Positions 1 to 8,571 of a stretch of DNA of 52,301 nucleotides are shown here, piece after piece; the first letter of the stretch is position 1, and each line of letters opens with the position of its first letter. This DNA is from JAWXCH01 sp034440595 (GTDB lineage: Bacteria; Planctomycetota; Planctomycetia; Pirellulales; JALHPA01): the NCBI GenBank assembly GCA_034440595.1, contig JAWXCH010000361.1, positions 1 to 52,301 on the forward strand, given 5' to 3'. The notes under the pieces were generated by a model. It did not search any database and had not been told where the DNA came from. It saw only the letters and a list, made by a program, of their open reading frames with translations. A program made the translations under genes and the position numbers.

Positions 1-78
1 CCCTTGACCCGAAGGGCCAGCCAAACTACGCTTCCTCTCCCACCTAACTTGCGGCAAGATTGGAAGTTAACTCAGCAG

Positions 79-1347
79 ATGGCAAACAAGGACGCACTGA
101 GCCAACGAGCAAAATGGTCAGGAGGCCAGCCGATTGGCTACCTGATGCATATGGCCCTTGCGCGCCCGCGACTGATTTCCCTGGCGGCCGGGTTTGTCGA
201 TCAGACATCCCTACCGGCCGAAGAAACCAAAGTCGCCATGGAGTCGGTGCTGTCGGATCCCTCGGTGGCGCACGCCGCGCTGCAATACGGCACCACGCAC
301 GGGTACGCGCCACTGCGCGAGCAGATTCTGGCCCGACTCCAAGCGGCAGATGGCAGCAAAGCTAGCGAGATGCCGCCGCTGGAGCGGATGATTCTGACTG
401 CCGGCAGCAATCAACTGCTGCACCTGGTGGCCGATACGCTCTTGAATCCTGGCGATATCGTCCTGACCGCCGCCCCGACATACTTTGTATTCTTAGGCGT
501 GCTGGCGAATCTTGGGGCGCGTGCGATTGGTGTCGCTTCGGACGAGAATGGTCTAATTCCAGAAGCTTTGGACACCACCTTGCAGCAGTTGGCCAAGTCC
601 GGCGAATTATCGCGCGTCAAAGCGATCTACACAGTCAGCTATTTTGACAATCCAGGGAGTGTCTCGCTCTCGGCTGCACGCCGCCCGCAATTGGTCGAAA
701 TAGCACAACGCTGGTCGCAGTCGCATAAGATTTATCTGATCGATGACGCCGCCTATCGAGAGCTTCGCTACGCGGGGGAGGATATCCCCAGCCTGCTGGC
801 CGCCGATCCGTCGAACGAAACCGTCATCCATACGGGCACGTTTTCCAAGTCGTTTGCCCCCGGCATTCGCGTCGGCTGGGGAATCGTTCCGGCTGAACTG
901 GTCGAGCCGATGGTGCACCAGAAGGGGAATATCGATTTTGGCTCGCCGAACCTGTCGCAGCATGTGATGTCCAAGGTGCTGGATCTAGGTCTATACGACC
1001 CACATATCAGTCGGCTGCGTGGCGTTTATCAAACTAAGCTAACGGCAATGGTGCAGGCGGCAGAGAAATACCTTTCGCCGATCGATGGGACACACTGGCA
1101 GGTGCCGACCGGTGGGCTGTATGTCTGGCTGGCCGTGCCTGAATCGGTCGATACCGGCACCGATGGTGCGCTGTTCCAGCGAGCGCTGGATCAAGGGGTG
1201 ATCTATGTGCCGGGGCACTACTGTTATCCCAGCGAGGGAGTACCGGTGCCGACCAATCGGATTCGGCTGAGTTTTGGAGTGCAGTCGCCAGAAAAGATTG
1301 AGCAAGGAATGGAACTCCTGGCGCTGGCCATTCGCGATGTCGCCTAA
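79..1347 (+). CDS. PLP-dependent aminotransferase, class I/II (2-aminoadipate transaminase-like)
   Basis: A fold-type I pyridoxal-phosphate aminotransferase, probably cytoplasmic, moving an amino group between an amino acid and a 2-oxo acid. The Schiff-base lysine is seen in TGTFSKSFAPGIRVGW (about Lys257), followed by the phosphate-binding Arg of GIRVGW. The substrate-pocket segment YTVSYFDNPGS and the C-terminal RLSFG are also present. The family resembles LysN/2-aminoadipate transaminases and MocR-type aminotransferase domains, but substrate cannot be read from sequence. The frame stays open to the left window edge, with a TTG at position 4. The ATG at 79 was preferred because the conserved segment (ERAKWSGGQPIGYLMHMA-like) starts right after it; a longer protein entering from outside the window is possible. 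Next gene: an LptF/LptG-like permease 56 bases downstream on the same strand. Confidence 0.85.
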   Translation: MANKDALSQRAKWSGGQPIGYLMHMALARPRLISLAAGFVDQTSLPAEETKVAMESVLSDPSVAHAALQYGTTHGYAPLREQILARLQAADGSKASEMPPLERMILTAGSNQLLHLVADTLLNPGDIVLTAAPTYFVFLGVLANLGARAIGVASDENGLIPEALDTTLQQLAKSGELSRVKAIYTVSYFDNPGSVSLSAARRPQLVEIAQRWSQSHKIYLIDDAAYRELRYAGEDIPSLLAADPSNETVIHTGTFSKSFAPGIRVGWGIVPAELVEPMVHQKGNIDFGSPNLSQHVMSKVLDLGLYDPHISRLRGVYQTKLTAMVQAAEKYLSPIDGTHWQVPTGGLYVWLAVPESVDTGTDGALFQRALDQGVIYVPGHYCYPSEGVPVPTNRIRLSFGVQSPEKIEQGMELLALAIRDVA

Positions 1348-1403
1348 TGGAATAGAACTGCATTGGACGAGCAGGAGTTTTCGTCCGAAATGGTAAGGAT
1401 GCC

Positions 1404-2540
1404 ATGCTGCTTATCGACCGCTATATACTCTGGCAATTCATTTCGGTGTTCGTCATCTGCTTTGTCAGTCTGGCGGGGCTGTTCATCGTCGCCGACGCGC
1501 TGGGGCATTTGGATGAATTCGTTACGGCCAGCGAAAAAGCGGGCGGGTCGTTGTTTACCTTAATGGCCAGTTTTTATGGCCCGCGCTTAATCTGGATTCT
1601 GGATCGCACTAGTGGCGTGCTGACACTGATTTCGGCGATGTTTACCATCGCCTGGTTTCAGCGACACAACGAAATGACGGCTCTGATGGCAGCCGGGGTC
1701 TCCAAGGCACGAATCATTCGTCCGTTGATCATTGCCGTTGGCGTGCTAAGTCTTATTGCCGCGCTGAATCGCGAGCTGGTGATTCCTCATTTTCGCGAAG
1801 AGCTGAGCCGCACCACGCAAGATCTGGCCCCGGATGCCGCCAAGAAGCTGGTCCCGCTGTTCGACAATCAGACGGGTATTTTCATCAACGGGGGCAAAGT
1901 GCTGACCAATCAGCGAACCATTGCCGATCCGAGTTTTCGGATGCCGCGCGAGTTGAGTCAGTATGGCCGCCACATCTCGGCACACGCTGCAATTTACTAC
2001 GACGCCACCGCCGACCACCCGGCGGGCTACCTGTTCCAGGCTATCTCGGAACCGCACGACCTGACAAAAAGAGCTTCGCTGTCGCTAAACGATCAGCCGG
2101 TGATCCTGACACCAAGCGACAATGCCTGGTTGGCTGCCGACCAATGCTTTGTCGTCAGTGAAATCGCATTTGACCAGTTGGTCGACCCCAACGGCTGGCG
2201 GCAGTACTCGTCAACCTGGGAACTGGTGCAAGGCCTATATAACCGCAGCCTTGATTTTGGTGCCGATGTCCGCGTGACGGTACACGCCCGAATGGTGCAG
2301 CCCGTGCTGGATCTCACGCTGCTGTTTCTCGGGCTGCCCCTGATCCTCAAAGGGGTTAATCGGAACATGTTCGTCGCCATCGGGCTATGTCTCGGCGTAG
2401 TAATCGGATTCTTGTTGATCGTGCTGGGTTTCCAGTACCTGGGATCCAGCATTTTGCTCAGCCCGGTGACGGCCGTTTGGATTCCGCTGTTTCTGTTCAT
2501 CCCGCTGGCCGCCTGGATGGCCGAGCCGATCTGGCAATAA
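1404..2540 (+). CDS. LptF/LptG family permease (YjgP/YjgQ)
   Basis: Inner-membrane subunit of the LPS-export ABC transporter family (LptB2FG), 378 residues, the normal length. The N-terminal membrane segment is LLIDRYILWQFISVFVICFV, and a second and third follow around residues 50-120. A periplasmic beta-jellyroll-like region occupies roughly 130-290, and three more helices lie at the C-terminus (from LDLTLLFLGLPLIL onward). The start ATG has AAGGA about 6 bases upstream. LptF and LptG are hard to tell apart and only one copy is present here, so no symbol is given. Planctomycetes commonly carry such genes unlinked to the rest of the lpt system (general knowledge). Confidence 0.85.
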   Translation: MLLIDRYILWQFISVFVICFVSLAGLFIVADALGHLDEFVTASEKAGGSLFTLMASFYGPRLIWILDRTSGVLTLISAMFTIAWFQRHNEMTALMAAGVSKARIIRPLIIAVGVLSLIAALNRELVIPHFREELSRTTQDLAPDAAKKLVPLFDNQTGIFINGGKVLTNQRTIADPSFRMPRELSQYGRHISAHAAIYYDATADHPAGYLFQAISEPHDLTKRASLSLNDQPVILTPSDNAWLAADQCFVVSEIAFDQLVDPNGWRQYSSTWELVQGLYNRSLDFGADVRVTVHARMVQPVLDLTLLFLGLPLILKGVNRNMFVAIGLCLGVVIGFLLIVLGFQYLGSSILLSPVTAVWIPLFLFIPLAAWMAEPIWQ

Positions 2541-2629
2541 CCGAAAGTTGTCGCATCATGCTAATCTCGCAAACATCTGAGTTGATTCACCCGCTGGATT
2601 GCCCCATAATGGCCGCCAAGGAGGGGGAA

Positions 2630-4435
2630 ATGACAGAACAATCTTTCGCTACGCCGTGGGTCGACGGACTAACCATTGGTCAGGCTTTGGACGAAACCGC
2701 GCGGCGGTATCCGCTGTCCGATGCGCTGGTATTTCCCAAGCTTGGACTGCGGATAAATTACCGCGAGTTTCTGGCACAGGTCGAACAGGCCGCGCGCGGG
2801 CTGCTGGCGCTGGGCGTTCAGCCGGGGGAGCATGTGGCCATTTGGGCGACCAACGTTCCGCAATGGGTCATTACTCAGTTTGCTACTGCGAAGATCGGTG
2901 CCGTGCTGGTCACGATCAATCCGGCCTATCGTCCCTTTGAGCTGAGCTATGTACTAAAGCAGAGCGACGCCAAGGTGCTGCTACTGGTCGATCGCTTTAA
3001 GACTTCGGACTATCACGCCATGCTGGCCGAGATCTGCCCAGAACTTGCGCATTCCAAGCCGGGCGAGCTGCACTCCGAGAACTTCCCCAAGCTGCGTACG
3101 GTCGTGGCCATCCACGGCGAGACTCCGCCAGGCGCGATCCATTGGAACGACATGATGCAGCGCGGGCTGGAAGTCCCGTACGACAGCCTGCAAAGCTCAG
3201 CAGAATTGCTGCGACCAACGGATCCCATCAATATTCAGTACACTTCGGGCACAACCGGGTTCCCCAAGGCGGCTACGCTCAGCCACCGCAACTTGCTGTT
3301 CAACGTGTATTACGTTGGCGAGTGCTTCAAATACACTGAGGCCGACCGAATCTGCATTCCGGTGCCGTTTTATCACTGCTTTGGCTGCGTGCTGGGCACG
3401 CTGTGCGCGGCAATTCATGGTGCTGCAATGGTGGTCCCGGCCGAGTCCTTTGAGCCGGCAGCCACCTTGGCGGCGATTGAGAGCGAAAAGGCCACCTCGC
3501 TGTATGGTGTGCCGACCATGTTCATCGCTCAATTGAACGATCCGAGTCGAAAGTCTCGCGATTTAAGCTCGCTGCGAACCGGCATCATGTCGGGCAGTCC
3601 TTGCCCGATCGAAACGATGCGTGCCGTGATCAGCGAGATGGGTTGCCGCGAAATTACCATCGGCTATGGGCAGACAGAAGCCTCGCCGATCATCACCCAA
3701 ACGCGTACCGAAGATCCCATTGAAACGCGCGTCACAACGGTTGGTCGCCCCATCCCCGGACTGGAGGTCAAGATCATTGACCCGGCTACCAAGGCAGTAC
3801 TCGGGGACAACGAACAAGGGGAACTGTGCGCCCGTGGCCACGCCGTGATGCTGGGGTACTACAAAAACCCAGGCGCATCTGCCGACGCCATCGACCCCGA
3901 AGGCTGGCTGCACACCGGGGATCTGGCCATTCGCTTGCCGAATGGTTACTACAAGATTACCGGTCGCATGAAGGACATGGTGATTCGTGGCGGAGAGAAT
4001 ATTTACCCGCGCGAGATTGAGGAGTTTCTGTTTACGCACCCAATGATTGAACAGGCCTCAGTCGTCGGAGTGCCTGATCCCAGATATGGTGAAGAGTTAT
4101 GTGCCTGGATTCAATTGAAGCAAGGCTGCGAGGGAGTGGTCGTCGTGCCAAACGGGCCACCGGCGCGTTGCCTGCCGGGCGAGAACTCGGCCGGCAGTGC
4201 CCAGGCTGCATCCATTGAGATGCCCAACGAGTCTTCGTCTGTAGACAACGACAAATCGGTCACAGACCAGCAGATTCGCGAGTTCTGCCGCGCCAATCTG
4301 GCGTATTTCAAAGCGCCACGTTACATCCGCTTTGTCACGCAGTTTCCGCAGACGGTGACTGGAAAGATTCGCAAATTCAAGATTCGCGAAATGATGTGCG
4401 AAGAGCTGGGCCTGAAGGAAATCACCACCGCCTGA
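2630..4435 (+). CDS. AMP-dependent acyl-CoA synthetase (FadD-like fatty acid-CoA ligase)
   Basis: ANL-superfamily ligase that activates a carboxylic acid, probably a medium or long-chain fatty acid, to acyl-AMP and then acyl-CoA. Motifs seen: the AMP/ATP loop YTSGTTGFPKAA, the A5-type GYGQTEASP, the hinge region TGDLAIRLPNGYYKITGR, GGENIYPREIEEFL, and the catalytic lysine in TGKIRKFKIRE near the end. The start at 2630 is chosen because AAGGAGG lies five bases upstream; the frame is open further upstream (ATG at 2609 and back into lptF/G). An insertion of about 45 residues (from GCEGVVVVPNGPP to NDKSVTDQQ) interrupts the C-terminal subdomain between the YGEELCAWIQLK strand and IREFCRANLAYFKAPRY. 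It is rich in Gly, Ser and Asn and looks like a flexible loop. Confidence 0.9.
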   Translation: MTEQSFATPWVDGLTIGQALDETARRYPLSDALVFPKLGLRINYREFLAQVEQAARGLLALGVQPGEHVAIWATNVPQWVITQFATAKIGAVLVTINPAYRPFELSYVLKQSDAKVLLLVDRFKTSDYHAMLAEICPELAHSKPGELHSENFPKLRTVVAIHGETPPGAIHWNDMMQRGLEVPYDSLQSSAELLRPTDPINIQYTSGTTGFPKAATLSHRNLLFNVYYVGECFKYTEADRICIPVPFYHCFGCVLGTLCAAIHGAAMVVPAESFEPAATLAAIESEKATSLYGVPTMFIAQLNDPSRKSRDLSSLRTGIMSGSPCPIETMRAVISEMGCREITIGYGQTEASPIITQTRTEDPIETRVTTVGRPIPGLEVKIIDPATKAVLGDNEQGELCARGHAVMLGYYKNPGASADAIDPEGWLHTGDLAIRLPNGYYKITGRMKDMVIRGGENIYPREIEEFLFTHPMIEQASVVGVPDPRYGEELCAWIQLKQGCEGVVVVPNGPPARCLPGENSAGSAQAASIEMPNESSSVDNDKSVTDQQIREFCRANLAYFKAPRYIRFVTQFPQTVTGKIRKFKIREMMCEELGLKEITTA

Positions 4436-4543
4436 GCCGCTAGGTGTTTGTTGACAACTTGCTTTTCGTGTGCCACTGGCTCCGCCAGTGCTGAGGAGGG
4501 CGTTGAGGCAACATCACCTTAGACACACGACGACAGACATTTT

Positions 4544-4604
4544 AACTCGACGCGCCAGCGAGGCGCACCACGTTTGACGAATTTCCTCGCTGGCGCGTCG
4601 GGTT
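4544..4604. repeat. 61 bp palindromic element, GACGCGCCAGCGAGG family, copy 1
   Basis: Left arm AACTCGACGCGCCAGCGAGG (4544-4563) and right arm CCTCGCTGGCGCGTCGGGTT (4585-4604) are near-perfect inverted repeats around a 21-base interior containing GACGAATTT. The interior is in the opposite orientation to the copy at 8410. Other copies: 8410-8471, 28910-28971, 31477-31546, and a half copy at 31226-31244. Confidence 0.7.
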
Positions 4605-4730
4605 ACTGTGGGCGTCTATCTCGCCAAGAGTACTGGCAGAGCCATTGGTATCTACACAAGTCTGCTAGCAGTCGCTGATGCTGTTTCAACGACGAACAGT
4701 GCTGAAAATCATTCAAGCGCTGCGGCACCT

Positions 4731-4819
4731 GTACGCCGAAGGCGTTCGATTCGGAAGCCTAGGGTTCGCTGCGCAGCAGTTACCGACGAATAAAATCGGT
4801 TACCGCGAAGCGGTTACAC
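4731..4819 (+). repeat. Composite three-hairpin repeat (GAA / GCA / GAA loops), copy A
   Basis: Ordered hairpins: ACGCC GAA GGCGT (4733-4745), CTGC GCA GCAG (4769-4779) next to GCCTAGG, then ACCGC GAA GCGGT (4802-4814) followed by TACACAA. The same order recurs at 36233-36332. A third, inverted and partial copy at 4899-4949 contains CCCCAGGT...ACCTGGGG and ACGCC TTC GGCGT. Confidence 0.6.
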
Positions 4820-4898
4820 AATCGACTGATTGGGCTTTCCGTAGCGATCCGGCCATGAATGTAATCACTTCGTGGTAACAGGTTGGATGGAAAGGTAA

Positions 4899-4949
4899 CC
4901 CCAGGTGCGCTGCGCGACCTGGGGCTATGGAATGTAACGCCTTCGGCGT
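4899..4949 (-). repeat. Composite hairpin repeat, partial inverted copy
   Basis: Read on the minus strand this starts with ACGCC GAA GGCGT, continues through CATTCCATAGCC and ends in CCAGGT CGC GCA GCG CACCTGG. That matches the first two hairpins of the copies at 4731 and 36233. The third hairpin of those copies is missing here. Confidence 0.5.
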
Positions 4950-5081
4950 AATTGCGGCAATCCCCTTGCTAGCAATGATGCGTAGATACCACTGGGCAAA
5001 GCCAGTGGCACACAATTCCTAGTTGTCCCAATGCACTAGCGGCTGGCAGTGGGATCGAGGTTGAACGAACAATTGCGGCGG

Positions 5082-5828
5082 CTAAATCGCTCGCATGCTG
5101 GCGTAGTTCGTTGCCGCCGTTTGAGTCAGCGCCGCAGGCATATCCGACAGCGAAACGAACTGCCCTTCATCTGCGCTATAGGCAAAGACCTCACCGGTCT
5201 CAATCTTGTAGACCCAACCATACAGGCGCAGGTCTCCACGCGGTGCCAGCCGAACAGCCACTGCCGGATGTGTCCGCAAATTCTCCAACTGCACCAAAAC
5301 GTTCTCCTGGATCATGACGCTCATCTGATCCTCTTCGGATAGCCCGGTGTAGTTGGTGCGGACAATACGCCGAGCGCTCTCCGCATTTCCTAGCCAGGCG
5401 CTGACGCTTGGCATTTCAGTCAAATCCTCGGGGTGCAACAAACCCTTCATCGCACCGCAGTGCGAGTGCCCACAAATGACGATGTACTCGACATCCAGCG
5501 CGGTCACGGCAAACTCGATCGCCGCCGACGCACCGCCGTCCGCAGTCGTAGGACTGAAAGGAGGTACGATATTGCCGACATTCCGCAGAATGAACAACTC
5601 GCCCGGATCGGTCTGCGTAATCAGATTCGGGTTGATACGCGAGTCCGAACAGGTGATGAATAGTCCGCCTGGACGTTGGCCACCGGCCAGATTCTCAAAC
5701 AGCTCCCGCTGCGATTGAAAAACATTCGACTGAAATTCATGGATTCCAGCAACCAGCCGGTGCATACCAGCATTATTGTCGCCGTTCGTACCGCCGTATC
5801 CGTTGTGATTTCGATCCAACCGTACCAT
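5082..5828 (-). CDS. Beta-class carbonic anhydrase
   Basis: Zinc enzyme interconverting CO2 and bicarbonate. The beta-class ligands are all visible: Cys60, the Asp62/Arg64 dyad (CSDSR), His121 and Cys124 (HSHC). Also seen are the conserved LRNVGNIVPP and the Gly-rich CGAMKG after the second ligand pair. At 248 residues it is slightly long for the family. The ATG at 5828 has GGAG about 10 bases upstream. Met22 (position 5765) followed by HRLVAGIHEFQ matches the usual family N-terminus, so the real start could be there. It is transcribed toward the acyl-CoA ligase across the repeat-rich gap. There is no fused SulP transporter. Confidence 0.92.
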   Translation of the reverse strand: MVRLDRNHNGYGGTNGDNNAGMHRLVAGIHEFQSNVFQSQRELFENLAGGQRPGGLFITCSDSRINPNLITQTDPGELFILRNVGNIVPPFSPTTADGGASAAIEFAVTALDVEYIVICGHSHCGAMKGLLHPEDLTEMPSVSAWLGNAESARRIVRTNYTGLSEEDQMSVMIQENVLVQLENLRTHPAVAVRLAPRGDLRLYGWVYKIETGEVFAYSADEGQFVSLSDMPAALTQTAATNYASMRAI

Positions 5829-5906
5829 GCGCGCACTCCGTGTTAGGTTCTCTGAAGTATAAGGAACAGAAGTCAGCCGCAGAAAAGCAGCACACAGAAC
5901 GCTGGT

Positions 5907-6263
5907 TCAACAACGAAGCGGAGCACCCAAGCCAAACCGCAACTGATGCTCGCTCTGACAGGCGAATGAACAGGCCATATACAAACAATCCGCGATGATC
6001 TGCGGCTGCGCAGAGTGGCGGATCAGAACCTGACAACTACGGTCGCGAGATTGCACTACCGCGCACGCGGCGACTCGGACAGCGTGACTAGGCCTGGCTT
6101 CTTCTTCGACCGGAATCGAGTCACCGGTTCGCAATAGACCGCTGGATGCCAGGCAGCTTGCCGGGACGGCAAACAGGAACGCGACCAATAAACAGCACAG
6201 ACCGCGCGATGCTGATCGCACGATCGCTAGGTAGCTGAATTTGGCTCTGCTTTGTCCGCGCAT
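5907..6263 (-). CDS. Small secreted protein, unknown function
   Basis: Not recognised. The chosen ATG at 6263 has GAGGA 9 bases upstream. The 118-residue product starts with a charged segment, then a hydrophobic stretch (LCCLLVAFLFAVPASCLASS) that looks like a signal peptide or, less likely, a lipobox. The mature part has five to six cysteines (RSCQV, ADCLYMACSFACQ, and a C-terminal Cys), so it would be extracytoplasmic and possibly disulfide-bonded. The frame extends upstream to 6347, but that part looks untranslated. It might also be an accidental open frame; the signal-like start and ribosome site are the main support. Confidence 0.4.
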   Translation of the reverse strand: MRGQSRAKFSYLAIVRSASRGLCCLLVAFLFAVPASCLASSGLLRTGDSIPVEEEARPSHAVRVAACAVVQSRDRSCQVLIRHSAQPQIIADCLYMACSFACQSEHQLRFGLGAPLRC

Positions 6264-6444
6264 GCAGAAATCCTCTGCGTCGATACCGATCTGTTGCCCC
6301 AAAATTTCGTAGCACTTAAGCTTACGGAATCGTAAGGATCGGGTCAATATTGCATCGGTCCGATGGGGCGGATTACTCGGAACTTTCTGCTGGTTTTTCC
6401 ACAGTATTGCGAAAAACCGACATGAAGGAGCGACTCAGGAGGGT

Positions 6445-8277
6445 TCAGCCCACTTTGGCAAAGGTGGCCAACTCTTGCTGCATGTGCTGCATGCGTGCTT
6501 GCAGGGTTTCATGGGCTTCTTGCAAGTCAGCCAGCAGCTCCGGCGCTTCGCAAGTGAACATGTAGAACTTGATTTTTGGCTCAGTCCCCGAAGGGCGAAC
6601 GGCCACGTAATTGCCGGGCGCATCGAGGTCAAGAATGACCATGTCCCCCTGAGGTCCAACCAGTGGCAACGGCGGGCTGCCCGGCCTTGTCTCGGTCAAA
6701 GACAGGTAATCGCGAACCAAGGTGACCTTCATACCGGCCAGACTTTGCGGCGGCGTGGCGCGGAATTTGGCCATAATCGTGAGCATGTCCTTCATACCTT
6801 GTGAGCCGGGCATGGTGATCGAAAGCTGCTGCTCCTGGTGATAACCATACTGCCAGTACAGCGAGTCGAGTTTGTCGTGTAGCGTCTGCCCGGCCGCTTT
6901 GCACTCGGCGGCTAGCTCCGAAAGCAACATCGCCGCCACCGCCGCGTCTTTGTCGCGTGCATGCGTGCCAACCAGGTACCCGTGCGATTCTTCACACCCA
7001 AGGACAAATTTGTCAGGTCCGAACTCGTCCATCGTCATGCCGATCCACTTAAAGCCGACCTGCAGATTGCCGAGCGTACGGACGTTATAGGACTCGGCTA
7101 CGCGGCGTATCATCTCAGTGGTGACCAGTGTCTTCACCACGTAGTGGTCAGGCGTAATGCTGCCCGCTTTTTTGCGCGCAGACAGGACATACTCGGTCAA
7201 TAGGGCAGCAATCTGATTACCGCTGAACGTGCGCCACGGGCCGGCTGTGTCCTTCGTCAATGGCGCAGCACAGCCAAGCCGGTCGCAGTCCGGATCGGTC
7301 GCCAGAATCAGATCGGCCCCGGTCTTTTGGGCCTGCGCGATGATAATGTCGAACACCGCCGGATTTTCCGGATTGGAGACATGATTTGGCACATTGGGAA
7401 AGTCGCCGTTCGGCTCCGCGTGTGGGCCAAATATTTCCACGTCCGCGAACCCATCGGCTGCCAGAACCGGCGGAACCGCGCTACCGCCGACACCATGCAA
7501 GGGAGAATAGATGATCTTCAACGCGCGCGGGCCGGGGAGTGCCTGCGACAGCACGGCCGATTGAAAGGCCGCATCGACCTCCTTTTGGCAGAAAATGACC
7601 TTGCCGCTTTTCACCCCTTCGGCAAATGGTGAACGACGGATTTCACCGGCATTCATCACCCTTTCGATAATGCCGGCATCGTGCGGCGGCAACACCTGGC
7701 AGCCAGTCGACCAATAGACCTTCACTGCGTTGTCGCTCGGCGGATTGTGGCTGGCCGTGACCATGATGCCACAGTGACAGCGGTTGTATCGCACCGAGAA
7801 CGAAAGCTCGGGCGTGCTGCGATATCCGTCCAGAAAATAGACCGTGAACCCGGCCGCCAGCATTACTTCGGAACACAATTCGGCAAAATGACGCGAACGG
7901 TGCCGCGTGTCGTAGGCAATCGCACAGCGCAGATCCTTGTTGTCGGGGAATTGCGCGACGATATAGTTGGCCACGCCTTGTGCGCTTTCGCCAATCGTCC
8001 GATCGTTGACCGCGTTGCTGCCGATCGGGAACATCTTGCCACGGCGACCACCGGTGCCAAACGGAATGATTGTCCAAAAAGCATCGTCCAACTCCTTCCA
8101 ACGCTTATCGGCAATGTACTGTGCCACTTCTTCGGCATACATCGCATAGCGAGCTTCCGTTAACCAGTCCCGGATGTTGACCTCGGCACTGGCGGTCAAT
8201 TGGCCGGCAGCCACGGCAGCGGCGACGGATTGCAAAGAAACGGCAGGATCGAACGGGGTGGTGCTTTTCAAGTCCAT
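6445..8277 (-). CDS. Phosphohexomutase (phosphoglucomutase/phosphomannomutase family)
   Basis: Alpha-D-phosphohexomutase moving the phosphate between C1 and C6 of a hexose phosphate (or C1/C5 of a pentose). Four family signatures appear in order. The phosphoserine loop is TASHNPPSDNAVK (Ser about 176). The Mg loop is ATDPDCDRLG (about 327-336). The sugar-specificity loop is GCEESHGY (about 427-434). The phosphate-binding loop near the C-terminus is RPSGTEPKIKF. About 610 residues, the long form typical of PgcA/PGM2-like enzymes. The ATG at 8277 was chosen over a TTG at 8322. The ESHG loop favours phosphoglucomutase/phosphopentomutase activity (inference). Confidence 0.9.
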   Translation of the reverse strand: MDLKSTTPFDPAVSLQSVAAAVAAGQLTASAEVNIRDWLTEARYAMYAEEVAQYIADKRWKELDDAFWTIIPFGTGGRRGKMFPIGSNAVNDRTIGESAQGVANYIVAQFPDNKDLRCAIAYDTRHRSRHFAELCSEVMLAAGFTVYFLDGYRSTPELSFSVRYNRCHCGIMVTASHNPPSDNAVKVYWSTGCQVLPPHDAGIIERVMNAGEIRRSPFAEGVKSGKVIFCQKEVDAAFQSAVLSQALPGPRALKIIYSPLHGVGGSAVPPVLAADGFADVEIFGPHAEPNGDFPNVPNHVSNPENPAVFDIIIAQAQKTGADLILATDPDCDRLGCAAPLTKDTAGPWRTFSGNQIAALLTEYVLSARKKAGSITPDHYVVKTLVTTEMIRRVAESYNVRTLGNLQVGFKWIGMTMDEFGPDKFVLGCEESHGYLVGTHARDKDAAVAAMLLSELAAECKAAGQTLHDKLDSLYWQYGYHQEQQLSITMPGSQGMKDMLTIMAKFRATPPQSLAGMKVTLVRDYLSLTETRPGSPPLPLVGPQGDMVILDLDAPGNYVAVRPSGTEPKIKFYMFTCEAPELLADLQEAHETLQARMQHMQQELATFAKVG

Positions 8278-8409
8278 GATGTTGCTAAGATGAGTCGGCT
8301 GGCGGTCAGAATGAATTCTCAACAGCTAGGCAGTATGCAATAGATCGCCGCTTCCGAAAAGGTGGGCAGCGCGATTTCTAATGTCGCGAAAGGGGACAAA
8401 AGCCATTTT

Positions 8410-8471
8410 AACCCGACGCGCCAGCGAGGAAATTCGTCGAACACGCCGCGCCTCGCTGGCGCGTTGAGTTA
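8410..8471. repeat. 62 bp palindromic element, GACGCGCCAGCGAGG family, copy 2
   Basis: Arms AACCCGACGCGCCAGCGAGG (8410-8429) and CCTCGCTGGCGCGTTGAGTT (8451-8470), interior AAATTCGTCGAACACGCCGCG. It sits between the phosphohexomutase start and the 3' end of the CehA-like gene. Confidence 0.7.
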
Positions 8472-8497
8472 GTATGCGAGGTCGACTTGCAAAGCGT

Positions 8498-8552
8498 ACT
8501 GGCAAAGCCAGTGGCACACGTGATTCTCACTGGCAAAGCTACTGGCACGCCA
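8498..8552. repeat. CACTGGC hairpins, right-end type followed by a decayed copy
   Basis: ACTGGC AAA GCCAGT followed by GGCACAC at 8498-8519 matches the right ends of the doublets at 5013 and 48857. A second, imperfect hairpin follows (CACTGGCAAAGCTACTGGC then ACGCCAGT). No left-end partner was seen in this gap. Confidence 0.5.
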
Positions 8553-8571
8553 GTTTCGTTTTCATAAATCA

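Larger units (their letters stand above)
4467..5013. repeat. REPIN-like doublet, CACTGGC hairpins facing each other (547 bp apart)
   Basis: The left end is CGTGTGC followed by hairpin CACTGGC TCC GCCAGTG at 4474-4490. The right end at 4989-5013 is CCACTGGGCAAAGCCAGTGG followed by CACAC. The outer sequences GTGTGCCACTGG and CCAGTGGCACAC are inverted repeats of each other. The same arrangement recurs at 30237-30436 and 48781-48857 with much shorter interiors. Confidence 0.65.
4436..5081. other. Gene-free stretch packed with hairpin repeats
   Basis: No convincing gene lies between the ligase and the carbonic anhydrase (they converge). The space holds four classes of repeat described separately: a CACTGGC doublet at its ends, a 61 bp palindrome, and two copies of a composite element. 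Further small hairpins include one centred on 4869 (CAC TTC GTG) and one at 4899-4924 (CCCCAGGT, loop TGC). The short open frames here run through these palindromes and were not called. Confidence 0.7.
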
